DNA from: Thermoflexus sp.
Lineage (GTDB): Bacteria > Chloroflexota > Anaerolineae > Aggregatilineales > Aggregatilineaceae
Length of the DNA stretch: 64,000 nt
Assembly (NCBI GenBank): GCA_020724465.1
Contig: DYGX01000009.1
Span: 124,001-188,000, forward strand
Reading direction: 5' to 3'
Both the position numbers and the translations under genes were made by a program. The notes beneath the pieces are model-generated. The model was not told the origin of the DNA. It did not search any database and was given only the letters and a program-made list of their open reading frames with translations. This document shows positions 1 through 9,461 of the stretch, piece after piece; position 1 is the first letter of the stretch, and the number at the start of each line of letters is the position of its first letter.

Positions 1-1113
1 GTCCGGGCGAAGCTGCTCGCTGTCCGGCGCGGACGGATCCGGCCCGACGATCAGCGGCGAGGGGATCGGGTTGCCGACCACCGTGAATGCGACGCTCTCA
101 CCGATGTAGCCGATCAGCACCAGGCGGTCGGGTAAAACATGCACCTTGGGCGCCTGCGACCAGGAATTCTCCTTGCTAGGGACATTCTCCGGCGTGGGGA
201 AGTCGAGGAACGCGACCGTCACCGCGACGTCGCTTTTGCTCAGCGGGGGCGCGGGCGCGGCGCTCAGGTTGGTGGGCACAAAGCGCGTCGCCAGCGCCTC
301 GGCCCGCTCCGCACCGACCGCGCTTTCCAGCGCCTGCCGCGCTGCGTCGAGCGCGCTCGCGTCGCCATCCGCCAGCCAGACTGCCTTCCAGTAGGCAGCA
401 GCGGCGGTTTTGTCGGCAGCGGTGAGCGTCTCCTCGCTGGCGATCACCAGAATGATGTCGGTCGGGTCGGCCTTGACCGGCTGCTCGGCGGCGTTTTCGG
501 GCAGATAGGCGCGCGCGATCCACGCCCCGCGCCCGGCACCGTGGCTGGCGACCAGGCCGCGCCAGGCGCTGCGCTCCAGGTCTTCGTCGCCGCCCGCGGC
601 CCACATCTCCGCCCAGAATAACTGCGCGCTATGGATCTCGGCTTCGGACAGCACCGGCTCGAAGCGATCGATAGCGCATTCATCGGGATAGGCCCGCACC
701 CACAACTGCGGGCGCGGCGCGGGAGTTCCCGGCTGTGTCACCATCTTGAAACGCGTCTCGAGGCGCAGCGGCAGCAGCAGAATCGGGTAAGAGTCTTTGA
801 GCTGCCCGATCATCTCGCGCGGGTCGGTGAGTGGCTGGAACCGCTCGAAGGTCGCGGCGACCGCATCTGCGATCTCGGCGAGCCCTGCACGCCGGCGTTC
901 GAGGGTGGCTTCGGCGCGCTCGATGCGCGCGTCCAGCGCCGCCATGCGCTCGCGGTGCTGCCCGTCCTCGGGGTTGAAAACCCGCTCAAACCGCGCCTTC
1001 TCGCGCCGGAGCCTGCGCACCTGCTCCTGGGCCAGATAGGCCGCCTGGGCCGCGCTGTCTCGCTTGGCGCGCGCGTCGGCAAGTTGCTGTCTCAGTTCGT
1101 CAAACTCGCTCAT
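1..1113 (-). CDS. Hypothetical protein with N-terminal coiled coil (3' end cut by window edge)
   Basis: The frame is open without a stop from the ATG at 1113 to the window edge, so at least 371 residues are present and the C-terminus is missing. Residues 1-95 are charged, Ala/Arg/Glu/Gln-rich and heptad-like, which suggests a coiled coil. A globular part follows, opening with the motif SYPILLLPLRLETRF near residue 109. I have the impression this motif recurs in large uncharacterised bacterial proteins, but I cannot name a family. There is no signal peptide or obvious membrane segment. The start lies 19 nt after the stop of the 1113-residue protein gene, so the gene is probably the next cistron of the protease/DUF6603 operon. 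Function unknown. The open frame and operon spacing make it a confident gene. Confidence 0.8.
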   Translation of the reverse strand, partial: MSEFDELRQQLADARAKRDSAAQAAYLAQEQVRRLRREKARFERVFNPEDGQHRERMAALDARIERAEATLERRRAGLAEIADAVAATFERFQPLTDPREMIGQLKDSYPILLLPLRLETRFKMVTQPGTPAPRPQLWVRAYPDECAIDRFEPVLSEAEIHSAQLFWAEMWAAGGDEDLERSAWRGLVASHGAGRGAWIARAYLPENAAEQPVKADPTDIILVIASEETLTAADKTAAAAYWKAVWLADGDASALDAARQALESAVGAERAEALATRFVPTNLSAAPAPPLSKSDVAVTVAFLDFPTPENVPSKENSWSQAPKVHVLPDRLVLIGYIGESVAFTVVGNPIPSPLIVGPDPSAPDSEQLRPD

Positions 1114-1132
1114 GGCGTCAAACTCCCTGCGC

Positions 1133-4100
1133 TCAGCGCGGACGCAGCATTTCCGAAGCGTGGACGGCGACCAGCACCGGCACCTGGTAGAGAATGTAGG
1201 CGAGGTCCGCCGCGTTGGTGTTGGTATTCCAGCTTACGAAGCGGTCCTCTTCCCACTGGACGTGCTTCTCCTGAACGTCCGGCTGCGTCGGCTCGACGAG
1301 CGTGAACGCGCTGCTGACGGCGATGTGTCCACCCGGCGCGCCCGGCAGCACGTCTTCCCACGACAGATCGTTCCAGATGTTGATGGCCGGCTGCTGGTCG
1401 ATGTCCAGCCCGAAGCGCGGCTCGCCAGGGCGCTCTTTGATCACAAAGAACCAGCCTGGCCGGTCGCCCGGATGCGTGCCGTCGTCGCCTTTAGCTTCAT
1501 CAGCGGTCAGGTCAAAGCCGAAGAAGTAGATGTCCGGCGCGACCTGCGCCTGATACAGCGGCGTCTTGACCTTGTCGCGCGGGGGATTGGCTTCTTCGGC
1601 GGGAGTCAGCTCTTGCAGGCGGCGCTCTTTGGTGTTGTCGATGTTGTCGTTGCTGGGCTGCCAGCGCGCTTTGTGCGCGTAGATGACCGCGTTCGGATAT
1701 TTCTTGAGCAGCTCGCCGCGAATAACCAGCACAACCTCTTCTTCCGCCTCGCCGCCCTGCTCGCGGTGATCGTGATCGCCCAGCCGCGAGAAGCGGGACC
1801 ACAGGTGCAGCGGCGGGATATCGCGCAGCATCTCGCGCAGCGCGTCCCGGTCCAGCGAGGGATCGGTGTTGAGGTAGCTGGTCACGTCCCAGAACTGGCG
1901 GAAGTAGCTGCCGCGCTGATCGGTCGGGTACTCGCGCCAGAGCAGCTCGCGCGCGAACTCGTGGTTGAGGCCGACCATGTACGCCTCGATGAATTTCTGA
2001 TTGGTTTCCAGCAGCGTGATGCTGTTCTGCTCGATCAACTGGATGTTGGGCAAAAACAGCTCGGCCGACTGGTCCACCAGCGGTTTGTACATCGGCGTGT
2101 CGAATTCGGGGTAGGCCATCGCCTCGGTGAAGGTCTCGGTCATCTGCTCCGCGATCCACCCCGGCACAAAGATCGTTCCCAGCACGCGTTTGGGCACGGT
2201 GATCTCCGGGTTGATCGCCGCCACCACCTGTCCCGCCAGTCCCGGCAGATCGACCCGGCTGCGCGGCGGCGTCTTGCCGACCCCGGCGCTCGCCACCAGC
2301 AGGCGGTTGACGTCCGTCAGCGAGGCTTTGAAGCGAACCGCCTCGACGCTGTCCGTGCGCCCCGTGCGCGGCGTGAAACCCTCGCCCGGCGCCGTGATGC
2401 GGAAATCCGGCGATTTGGGGATGCGCTCCACCGACTCGGGCGTTTGCCCGTCCCCGCGCAGCGCGTCCGCGGGCTGCAGATCGCGCTCCCAGGCAGCCAG
2501 GCGTAGATAGAGCGCGATCAGCAGCGGAATCAACACCACGCTGACCGGGATGCAGACAACGATGCACATCAACAGGACCAGCAACACGATCAGCCCAATG
2601 ATGACCAGCCGCCACCACCGGAAGCGCCGCAGCACGTCGCGCACCACCGGCGGAACGTTGGGCGGAGTCATGTGATCGGCGGCGTCTTCCACGGTCGGCA
2701 GGCCAGGCGGCGTGACCTTCGGCGGCGCCGCAACCACCTCGCCGTCGTTCACCCGCGTCAGAAGGTTGTCCGGCCGGACAGCCCCGTTGAACGGCACCGA
2801 GCGTATCAGCCGCCCGCGCGGGCGCAGGGCGCGGCGCATGGCGGTTGAGGCCAGCACCGGCGGGACGATGCTCGTATTGAGCGTGTGGTAGGCCGTCGCG
2901 CTGCCGAACATGACGCGCCGATGCAGCGGCGCGGTCAGCGTCAGGCCGCGATCCAGGCTCGTCGCGTGCAGCGGGAGCAGGTGCTTGGCATACCAGATCG
3001 CTCCGGCCTCGCGGGCGAACTGCGCCCAACGGATGCGGCGGTTGGCTTCCAACACGTCGCCGATCTGTTCCCAGGCCGCGTCCATGTACTGCTCCTGGTT
3101 GGCCTGCACGACACCCGTCCCAAAGCCAGCCGGCACGCGGTAGCGTGGGTCGAGGTTGAGATCGTGTACCCAGTTGTCGAGCGGGCTGATCGGCGTGCCG
3201 TCCCGGTTCTCCAGCAAGCGCCTGGTCAGCGCGTGCCATTGCCCGTAGAGCGGCGGCGTGATGAGCGGATCGGGGTCGTCGTCGGGATCGTCGTCGGGAT
3301 CGGCATCGAACACATCGTCGAAGCCGCTACCCGTGTTGGCGTCTCCGGCAGCCAGCGCCTGGTAGTCGTCGGCCAGGTTGATCAGCGCGGCCAGCTTTTC
3401 CTGGAAGGGGTGCGGGCGCGGTTGGTCCCACCGATCGTACATGTCCGCTTCAGCCAGCTCATCCGGGCTGAGCAGGGTGCGCGGCACGCTCAGCGCGCCG
3501 CCCAGCCGCAGCACGCCATGAAACTGCGGTTCCATGATGCCGGGCAGGTTCGCGCCGGGTCGCTGCACATCCATATCGCGCCGTCCCACACGCGGATCGA
3601 CCGGCTTCGGCTCCAGCAGGCGCACCAGGTATTCAAAGTCGCCCTTCGTCCCCGTGCGGAAGAACCAGCGGAAATAGACCGGGTAGTTGGTCGGCTCCGG
3701 GCGCGTGCCAGCCGGGTAATCCGCCCAGGCAGAAAAAGTCGCGTGGGGCGCCCCGGCAGGGTCTAGGCCCAGCCCGGCCAGCCGCCCGGTCTCGAACACC
3801 GGGATCAGAAAGGCGTGATAGGCGGCGTTCTCTTCCAGCTTGCGCGGGCACAGAAGGCGCGAGTAGCCCAGGTCAGGGTCCTCGTTCAGCGCGGCCTGCA
3901 CCCTGGGCAACACCGCGTTCATGTCGTTGCTGGTGATCTCCGCGTCGCTGGCCGTCAGGCTGCGGTTGACATGGACGTGCGCCCAGGCCCAGAGCTGGCT
4001 CGTGTCCGGGAAGACGCTCGCGTCCGGCACGCTGATGAACGGCAGGGGGCGGCCCTGGATGTTGCGGCCTTCGTCAAACTCGCCTTCTTTGAGCACCACC

Positions 4101-4474
4101 AGCGCGATCCACGGCCGCAGACGGTGGTTGCCCGTGTTCGCCGCGGCGGGGGTATAGCGCCAGGGAAAATCCTCGTCGTAGAACTCGATGCACGCCAGGT
4201 AATTCGGCTCGAAGTTCGTGATCCAGTTGCGCGGCTCGGTGCGGATGATGGCGCGCGTCTCGATCCCCACGATGTCACCGGGGCCGTAGAGGCTCACCGG
4301 GCGCGTGATCGTCTCGACCTGCGAGCCGCCGTCCGTCTTGGTGGCGTCAAGCTGAAGCGACACCTGCACCGACGCGCGCAGCTTCACGCTGCTGTCCAGG
4401 TCGGCAGCGGTGATGTTATTGGCGACGCCCTGGCGCAGCCAGGGGAGAAAGGTATAGGTGGGCAAAGGACTCAT
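1133..4474 (-). CDS. Large hypothetical protein (1113 aa) with a central membrane segment
   Basis: Start is ATG 4474, which overlaps the stop of the upstream DUF6603 gene by 4 nt (ATGA), a sign of translational coupling. There is no signal peptide. Residues about 390-402 carry an Asp/Pro-rich repeat (DADPDDDPDDDPDP). A very hydrophobic stretch at about 616-655 follows a basic RRFRWWR sequence and is long enough for one or two membrane helices. The large N- and C-terminal regions look soluble, and the C-terminal part contains an aromatic-rich segment of the form YFFGFDL. I do not recognise a family. The context (trypsin-like protease, DUF6603 protein, coiled-coil protein) suggests a multi-protein assembly. 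A membrane-anchored scaffold is only a guess. Confidence 0.85.
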   Translation of the reverse strand: MSPLPTYTFLPWLRQGVANNITAADLDSSVKLRASVQVSLQLDATKTDGGSQVETITRPVSLYGPGDIVGIETRAIIRTEPRNWITNFEPNYLACIEFYDEDFPWRYTPAAANTGNHRLRPWIALVVLKEGEFDEGRNIQGRPLPFISVPDASVFPDTSQLWAWAHVHVNRSLTASDAEITSNDMNAVLPRVQAALNEDPDLGYSRLLCPRKLEENAAYHAFLIPVFETGRLAGLGLDPAGAPHATFSAWADYPAGTRPEPTNYPVYFRWFFRTGTKGDFEYLVRLLEPKPVDPRVGRRDMDVQRPGANLPGIMEPQFHGVLRLGGALSVPRTLLSPDELAEADMYDRWDQPRPHPFQEKLAALINLADDYQALAAGDANTGSGFDDVFDADPDDDPDDDPDPLITPPLYGQWHALTRRLLENRDGTPISPLDNWVHDLNLDPRYRVPAGFGTGVVQANQEQYMDAAWEQIGDVLEANRRIRWAQFAREAGAIWYAKHLLPLHATSLDRGLTLTAPLHRRVMFGSATAYHTLNTSIVPPVLASTAMRRALRPRGRLIRSVPFNGAVRPDNLLTRVNDGEVVAAPPKVTPPGLPTVEDAADHMTPPNVPPVVRDVLRRFRWWRLVIIGLIVLLVLLMCIVVCIPVSVVLIPLLIALYLRLAAWERDLQPADALRGDGQTPESVERIPKSPDFRITAPGEGFTPRTGRTDSVEAVRFKASLTDVNRLLVASAGVGKTPPRSRVDLPGLAGQVVAAINPEITVPKRVLGTIFVPGWIAEQMTETFTEAMAYPEFDTPMYKPLVDQSAELFLPNIQLIEQNSITLLETNQKFIEAYMVGLNHEFARELLWREYPTDQRGSYFRQFWDVTSYLNTDPSLDRDALREMLRDIPPLHLWSRFSRLGDHDHREQGGEAEEEVVLVIRGELLKKYPNAVIYAHKARWQPSNDNIDNTKERRLQELTPAEEANPPRDKVKTPLYQAQVAPDIYFFGFDLTADEAKGDDGTHPGDRPGWFFVIKERPGEPRFGLDIDQQPAINIWNDLSWEDVLPGAPGGHIAVSSAFTLVEPTQPDVQEKHVQWEEDRFVSWNTNTNAADLAYILYQVPVLVAVHASEMLRPR
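3278..3301. repeat. 12-bp direct repeat coding an Asp/Pro run
   Basis: The 12-mer gtcgtcgggatc occurs twice in perfect tandem. On the coding (minus) strand it encodes the DDDP units of the 1113-residue protein. Such short in-frame repeats can change copy number by slippage. The encoded acidic run could bind Ca2+ or act as a linker, which is inference. Confidence 0.7.
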
Positions 4475-7400
4475 GGCGTCACCTCGAACTGCGGGATCAC
4501 GTGGACGGCGTCGGCCATCGAGGGATCCGCCCCGATCATCTGGCTCATGTAGTCGCGCGCCTGCGCCTCGCTGGAGAAGACCGCCTGCACGCCGACCGCC
4601 TTGTTGTTCTGCTGGAAGGCCACCACGTAAGCTTCTTCGCGCGCGACGATGGCTTCGTCGTACGGCTTGAGCTTCGACTTGTACGCTTTCGAGAGGCTGG
4701 ACTGGCTGATGCTCGCGCCCTTCAGGAAGTGCGTGAACAGGCTGGCGAGATCCAGCCGGAAGCGCTGCACGAAACGCAGGTAGTTGTTGTCGATGATGAT
4801 CTCTTCGTAGCGGATGATGCGCTTGACCGCCCGGCTGGAGCGCAGTTGCTGGCCCGAGACGGATAGATCGACGCCGCTGTGCTGCCTCTGGAAGGGCGGC
4901 GTCGAGAGCTTGCTCGCGTCGTCCATCTTCTGATACTGCGCCAGGGCGAACTGGTCCTCGGCGTCGCCGGCCTTGCTCAGGCCGCCGGCAGACACCGCGA
5001 TCGAGAAGCGTTTGGCGTCGCTGATCGCCTGGCTGCCGAGCTTCTGCACGTCCAGATCAAGCGGCATCAGTTTCTGGCTGACCCGCAGCGTCCCGACCGG
5101 GTGCAGCACCAACCCATCCTGCGTCTCGTCCAGCTTGCGCAGCGCCACCAGCAGGTTGTTTTCGGGCGGCAGCAGAGCGCGCCAGTTGGCCGGTTTCTCC
5201 AGCTCGGCCTTGAGCAGCGGGATGACCGCAACCGGCGGCAGCGTGGTATCGCGCGCGTCGCCCCAGGTGATGTCGAAGTCCGCCGAGATCTCGAAGAACA
5301 GCAGCGAGATCGAGCCGGTGCCCCGCGCCCGGTACGGCGTCGGCCCTTCCAGCGAGAAGCGCAGGCGGATGCTGAACACGCCCACGCCGAACGCCTTGAG
5401 CGACACCGAGGCCGAGATCTCTGCGATGAAGTAGAACGGCGAGAACTGGATCAGCACGTCGAAGCCGATGTGCCCCTGCAGGCTGAACGCGCTGAACCCG
5501 AAGTACAGCTCCGCCGACGCGCCGAACTGCACCGAGTTCGAGGTCACGCCGAAGTAGCCCTGCACGGTGATGCGCGCCCCCGGCTGGTTGAGGATGTCCA
5601 CCGAGATCCGCCTGGGGTTAGGGAACGGCAGCGGCGGCGGGTTAAAGCGCGGGTGGAAGCCGCCCACGCTCACCACGAAATTGGCGTCGTCACCAAACGC
5701 GACGAGCAGCCCCATCTCGCCCTCAATCGTCACGAACAACACGCGCGACTCAAACAAGGCCGCGAAGAAATAGATGCGCTGCTTGTCGAACTCGATCGCG
5801 CCGATGAAGTTGACCTGCAAGACGATCAGCGCGGCGTCGTCAGCGGGCAGGGCCACTTTCAGGATGCCGACGATCGCGATGTTGCCGGGGATCTCGATGA
5901 TGATGCCCATTGAGATGCTGATCAGCGTGGGCGTGCCCCAGCCGATCTTGACCATCGGCCCGATCAGGAACTTGCCGTTCTGCGGCGGGAAGAACGTGCG
6001 CAGATCGCTGATGATGCGCGGCGCGTTGGCGATGATGTCGCGCGGGAACATGACGCTTTCCAGCGCGCCAGTGCGGACGCCTTCCGTCAGCGCGTCGAGG
6101 CGCATGGTCCGGTTGAGGCCCAGCAGACCGCCGACAGCCAGCAGCGTGAACCCGAAGCCCAGCTGGATGCCAGTACCGAACTCTGCCGTGATGATGATCA
6201 ACAGCGAGAAGCCCGACGAGCCGTCCGGCATTCGTGTCGTGATGAGGCCGATTGCCGTGACCGTCACGATCTCCGCCAGGGATAGCTCCAGCGCCCCGGC
6301 GTACTCGCCCTTCTCGTAATCGAGGAACAGGTACCCCCCGCCCCGCACCACGCCGGCATCGATCGACAGCCCCGCGCCCTTGGGCGGCTTGAAACCCAGC
6401 GCAAAATCGACCGGCCCCAGGTTGCCGTCCCGGTTGGGGGACAGGCGCAAGGTCGCCGTAAGGCCCATCTGCTCGATCACCGCTTGCAGCGGACCCAGCA
6501 TCGCCTTGAGATCGATCCCCAGCCCGATCGGGAATTCCGAAGCGCCCAGGCCGATGCCGATCGTCAGCGCGTTGAGTTCGACCGGGCCGAGCGCCACATG
6601 CAGCGGCACCTGGATGTCCAGCGTGCTGCTGCCGACGAAGAAGATCCCCTCTTTGGTCGAGAAGCCTACGCCCAGGTCGAAATCGGATTCGACCTTCAAA
6701 CCGGCGAGCAGCGTGGCCAGAAAGCCATCCGCGCCCTCCATGCCGATGACGATCTTGCCCTTCTTAATCTCACCCAGCACGCTGAACTCGCCCTGGCCGT
6801 GATCGGTCAGCCAGGCGATCCCGGCGCCCACCCGCACCACGAATTGGCGCGCCTCGACCCGGCTGGCGCCCGGCTGCCCGAAGATCACATACGGCTCGCC
6901 GGTTTCGCTGCCGCCGGTGAACTTGATGAACGCGTCGCCCTTGAACTCGCCCGACGGGGGAATGACGGTGACCCTGTCGTTCGGCTGGACGATGATCTCC
7001 GTGCCGACCTTGATCTGCGAATCGAAGCCGACTTCGAGCTTGAAATCGTCCTGCACGATGGGCGTGGTCTGGTCGAAGGTGAACGAATCCGCGATCCGGA
7101 TAGATAGCCCGCGCGGGTTGACCGCCGTGTTGGCCTGCACCTCGACAAAATAGACGTCGAGCACCGGCGGGCTGACGCTTGTATCCAGGATGACCGGCAC
7201 GCCGGCGCGGGCCAGGATCTCGGCCAGCCGCCCCAGCAGCGAAGCGCCGTCGAACCCCGCGCTGCCCCAGCCGTAGCGGGCGTTGAGGTGATCCAGCGGC
7301 GATTCGAGAAAGGCGGTCAGCTCGCCCAGGTGCAGCCTGCGCCGGGTGTAGGGCGGTTTGGTGGGGTCCGTCGAGCCGACATTTTCGTCCGTGCGCTCCA

Positions 7401-7878
7401 GCGCGCCGACAAACTCCAGCGCATCTGCCGCGCCAGGGATGATCTCCAGGTTGCGCGCGACCAGATACTCCAGCAGGCGCTCCGGAAGCTCGTTGGCGAA
7501 AGCGGCCACGTCGGCCGGGGGCAGCCCGGTCGCGGCGCCTGCGTTGCGGAGCGCGGTGGCGAGGGTGTCGAACCCCTGCACCACCCGGCGGATCACGTCG
7601 ATCAGTTCCAGGCTCTTGGCGACGATCTGCCCCAGGTCTTCGCTCTCGATGGCGTCGAGCAGGGCCGAGGTCAGCGGCGGCAGCCCCTCGATCGCCAGCG
7701 CCGTCGTGCGTGCCGCGTCCATAAAGGCGGGCACACCCTCAAGCGCCGGCGGGAACTGCAGCCCCAACTCGGCGAACAGCACGCGCACCTGCTCCGCCTT
7801 CAGCCGTTCCGCCAGCGGGTCAAAAAGCCGCGCCAGTGTGATCGCGATGAATTCGAGTGTTCCGGTTTGGTTGGCCAT
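4471..7878 (-). CDS. DUF6603-type giant beta-rich protein (1135 aa)
   Basis: The ATG at 7878 is chosen over the TTG codon just before it; it lies 18 nt after the protease stop. Residues 1 to about 190 look helical. The rest is a long series of alternating polar/apolar beta strands with many Gly, for example GLSIDAGVVRGGGYLFLD near the middle followed by EYAGALELSL. I recall this pattern as characteristic of DUF6603, a family without known function. There is no signal peptide. Long runs of amphipathic strands of this kind can form a barrel, groove or elongated beta-sheet, possibly for lipid handling, but that is inference. The 3' end overlaps the next gene by 4 nt, so the two products are probably made in fixed ratio. 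The family assignment is from memory and moderately sure. Confidence 0.75.
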   Translation of the reverse strand: MANQTGTLEFIAITLARLFDPLAERLKAEQVRVLFAELGLQFPPALEGVPAFMDAARTTALAIEGLPPLTSALLDAIESEDLGQIVAKSLELIDVIRRVVQGFDTLATALRNAGAATGLPPADVAAFANELPERLLEYLVARNLEIIPGAADALEFVGALERTDENVGSTDPTKPPYTRRRLHLGELTAFLESPLDHLNARYGWGSAGFDGASLLGRLAEILARAGVPVILDTSVSPPVLDVYFVEVQANTAVNPRGLSIRIADSFTFDQTTPIVQDDFKLEVGFDSQIKVGTEIIVQPNDRVTVIPPSGEFKGDAFIKFTGGSETGEPYVIFGQPGASRVEARQFVVRVGAGIAWLTDHGQGEFSVLGEIKKGKIVIGMEGADGFLATLLAGLKVESDFDLGVGFSTKEGIFFVGSSTLDIQVPLHVALGPVELNALTIGIGLGASEFPIGLGIDLKAMLGPLQAVIEQMGLTATLRLSPNRDGNLGPVDFALGFKPPKGAGLSIDAGVVRGGGYLFLDYEKGEYAGALELSLAEIVTVTAIGLITTRMPDGSSGFSLLIIITAEFGTGIQLGFGFTLLAVGGLLGLNRTMRLDALTEGVRTGALESVMFPRDIIANAPRIISDLRTFFPPQNGKFLIGPMVKIGWGTPTLISISMGIIIEIPGNIAIVGILKVALPADDAALIVLQVNFIGAIEFDKQRIYFFAALFESRVLFVTIEGEMGLLVAFGDDANFVVSVGGFHPRFNPPPLPFPNPRRISVDILNQPGARITVQGYFGVTSNSVQFGASAELYFGFSAFSLQGHIGFDVLIQFSPFYFIAEISASVSLKAFGVGVFSIRLRFSLEGPTPYRARGTGSISLLFFEISADFDITWGDARDTTLPPVAVIPLLKAELEKPANWRALLPPENNLLVALRKLDETQDGLVLHPVGTLRVSQKLMPLDLDVQKLGSQAISDAKRFSIAVSAGGLSKAGDAEDQFALAQYQKMDDASKLSTPPFQRQHSGVDLSVSGQQLRSSRAVKRIIRYEEIIIDNNYLRFVQRFRLDLASLFTHFLKGASISQSSLSKAYKSKLKPYDEAIVAREEAYVVAFQQNNKAVGVQAVFSSEAQARDYMSQMIGADPSMADAVHVIPQFEVTP

Positions 7879-7896
7879 CAATCCGCTCGTCCTCGC

Positions 7897-9354
7897 TCAG
7901 TCCCCGGCGGCAGACTCGCCGGTGAGTTCGGGCAGGATCTCGTCTTCAAGGGCGTCCGCGATAGCGTGAACCGTGTCGTAGCGGGTGATCAGGCGCAGCA
8001 GGGGACCGGCATAGCGTCCGACCGCCGCGCGCAGCGCCTCGCTGCCGTGCTCTTCCAGCGCCGCCGCCATGCTGACGAACGCCTGGGCGCGTGTGATCCC
8101 TTCGATCTCAGCAGGGATACGATAGGTTGAGTGTTTGGCACTGCGCCCCAGCGCCGCCAGAAAGGCTGGACCCTGCTTGCGGTGCCAGGTGACCGTCACG
8201 GCGCGGTTGCGCTGGATCAGGCGCACGATCTCGTTGCGGTGGGTGTGGATCACCTCAAGCAGCGCCCGGCCCTGCGCCGAACGTGTCAGGCGCTCGTTCA
8301 ACATCCGCACCAGCTCCGAGGCTTCCGGCTGCTCAGCCACCAGCACGACCGGCTCGGTCACGCGCATCACTGGCCCGGCGGTGTTCAAGCCGCCCGCCGG
8401 AATTGTGATGTTCAGCGCGCTCAGCACCGCGTCGATCGGGCAGGCGATCCCGTTGCCGTAGAGCGACGTGCCGGGCGTCAGATAAGCGCCCCACATCAGG
8501 CCGATAACTTTGTTGTCTTTGTCCACCAGCACCGAGCCAGAGTCGCCCCGGTCCTGAAACAGCGTCGTGCCCGCGTTCGGCTTAACCAGAATCTGGTTGG
8601 TGCGGGCGGGGGTGCCGTCGCTGCCAGCGCCCGACGCGTGCGTGACCGACACGACCGTGCCTTGCGTCTTGTCGCTGGTGCGCCCCACCTTGACCACCGT
8701 GTCCGTGCTGACCACGGCGGTCGCGCTGCCCTGGACGATCCCATCGGAGCCGTCGGTGTTGAGCATGCGGATCACGTTTTCCGCGCCAACACCCGATTTC
8801 AGGTGCACGATGGCGGCATCCAGCGTGCCATCGAACTTTTGATCGGCGCTGGCCGAAAAGCCGATCTCGTCGCACGCGCAGCAGCAGCACTCGACGTACT
8901 CCGGCTGGCCCATCTTCACCGTGCCGGACGCGCCGCCGACCTGCACCACGTGCGCGTTGGTGAGCACCACGATCTCGTTCGTGCCGTTGACCTTGGCGAC
9001 GCAGCCCAACGTGCCCTGGCCCGAGGGCTTTTCGTTGTCGATCTGGATGCCGCCTTTCAGCGGGCGGTACTTGTTGGTGTCAAAGGTGGGGGTTGGCAGG
9101 TCATACTCAATGACATCCGTTTTCACGCCGAAAATCTCGGCAGGGATGATTTGATCCGGCGAAAGCTGGTCTTCGGGCAGTTTCTCAGTGACGTAGACAC
9201 GGAAGGATAGGTCATCCGTCAGCGCCCCGCCGCTCTCTTTGATGCCGATCTCGACGGATACCACGCCGGGGTACTTGCTGAGTTCCTGGCGCGCTTCGTC
9301 GAGCAGCCCCATCAGTCGATCGTGTTCTTCCTGCCACGCTTGAGTCGTTTTCAT
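7897..9354 (-). CDS. Trypsin-fold serine protease, Nal1-like, with C-terminal helical domain
   Basis: A predicted chymotrypsin-fold protease of 485 residues with all three catalytic positions: His135 in TNAHVV, Asp179 in LDAAIV and Ser272 in DRGDSGS. The N-terminal part (about 25-85, with YPGVVSVEIGIK and the IPAEIFGVKTDVIE segment) is the domain seen in bacterial Nal1-like proteases. Residues about 330-485 form an unrelated, mostly helical tail. The ATG at 9354 is preferred to a TTG 15 nt upstream, because GGGG stands 9 nt before it. There is no signal peptide, so the protein is probably cytoplasmic. An unusual cysteine cluster, ECCCCAC (five Cys at 156-161), sits between His and Asp. It is the first cistron of the DUF6603 operon, so a role in processing or controlling the downstream giant proteins is plausible but unproven. 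Confidence 0.9.
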   Translation of the reverse strand: MKTTQAWQEEHDRLMGLLDEARQELSKYPGVVSVEIGIKESGGALTDDLSFRVYVTEKLPEDQLSPDQIIPAEIFGVKTDVIEYDLPTPTFDTNKYRPLKGGIQIDNEKPSGQGTLGCVAKVNGTNEIVVLTNAHVVQVGGASGTVKMGQPEYVECCCCACDEIGFSASADQKFDGTLDAAIVHLKSGVGAENVIRMLNTDGSDGIVQGSATAVVSTDTVVKVGRTSDKTQGTVVSVTHASGAGSDGTPARTNQILVKPNAGTTLFQDRGDSGSVLVDKDNKVIGLMWGAYLTPGTSLYGNGIACPIDAVLSALNITIPAGGLNTAGPVMRVTEPVVLVAEQPEASELVRMLNERLTRSAQGRALLEVIHTHRNEIVRLIQRNRAVTVTWHRKQGPAFLAALGRSAKHSTYRIPAEIEGITRAQAFVSMAAALEEHGSEALRAAVGRYAGPLLRLITRYDTVHAIADALEDEILPELTGESAAGD

Positions 9355-9461
9355 GCTGCGTGTCCCCAAGAATTGTCACAAACGAGTAGATTCTGCTGCG
9401 GTCAGGTCGCCCGGCGGAACGGAGCGCCGCTGCTCGATCCTCGCGCGCCATCCCGATCGCC

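Noticed and set aside
1-9354. Interpretation as a contractile injection system or phage tail locus
   Set aside because: No sheath, tube, baseplate, spike or ATPase gene of such systems is visible in the window, so the claim cannot be supported.
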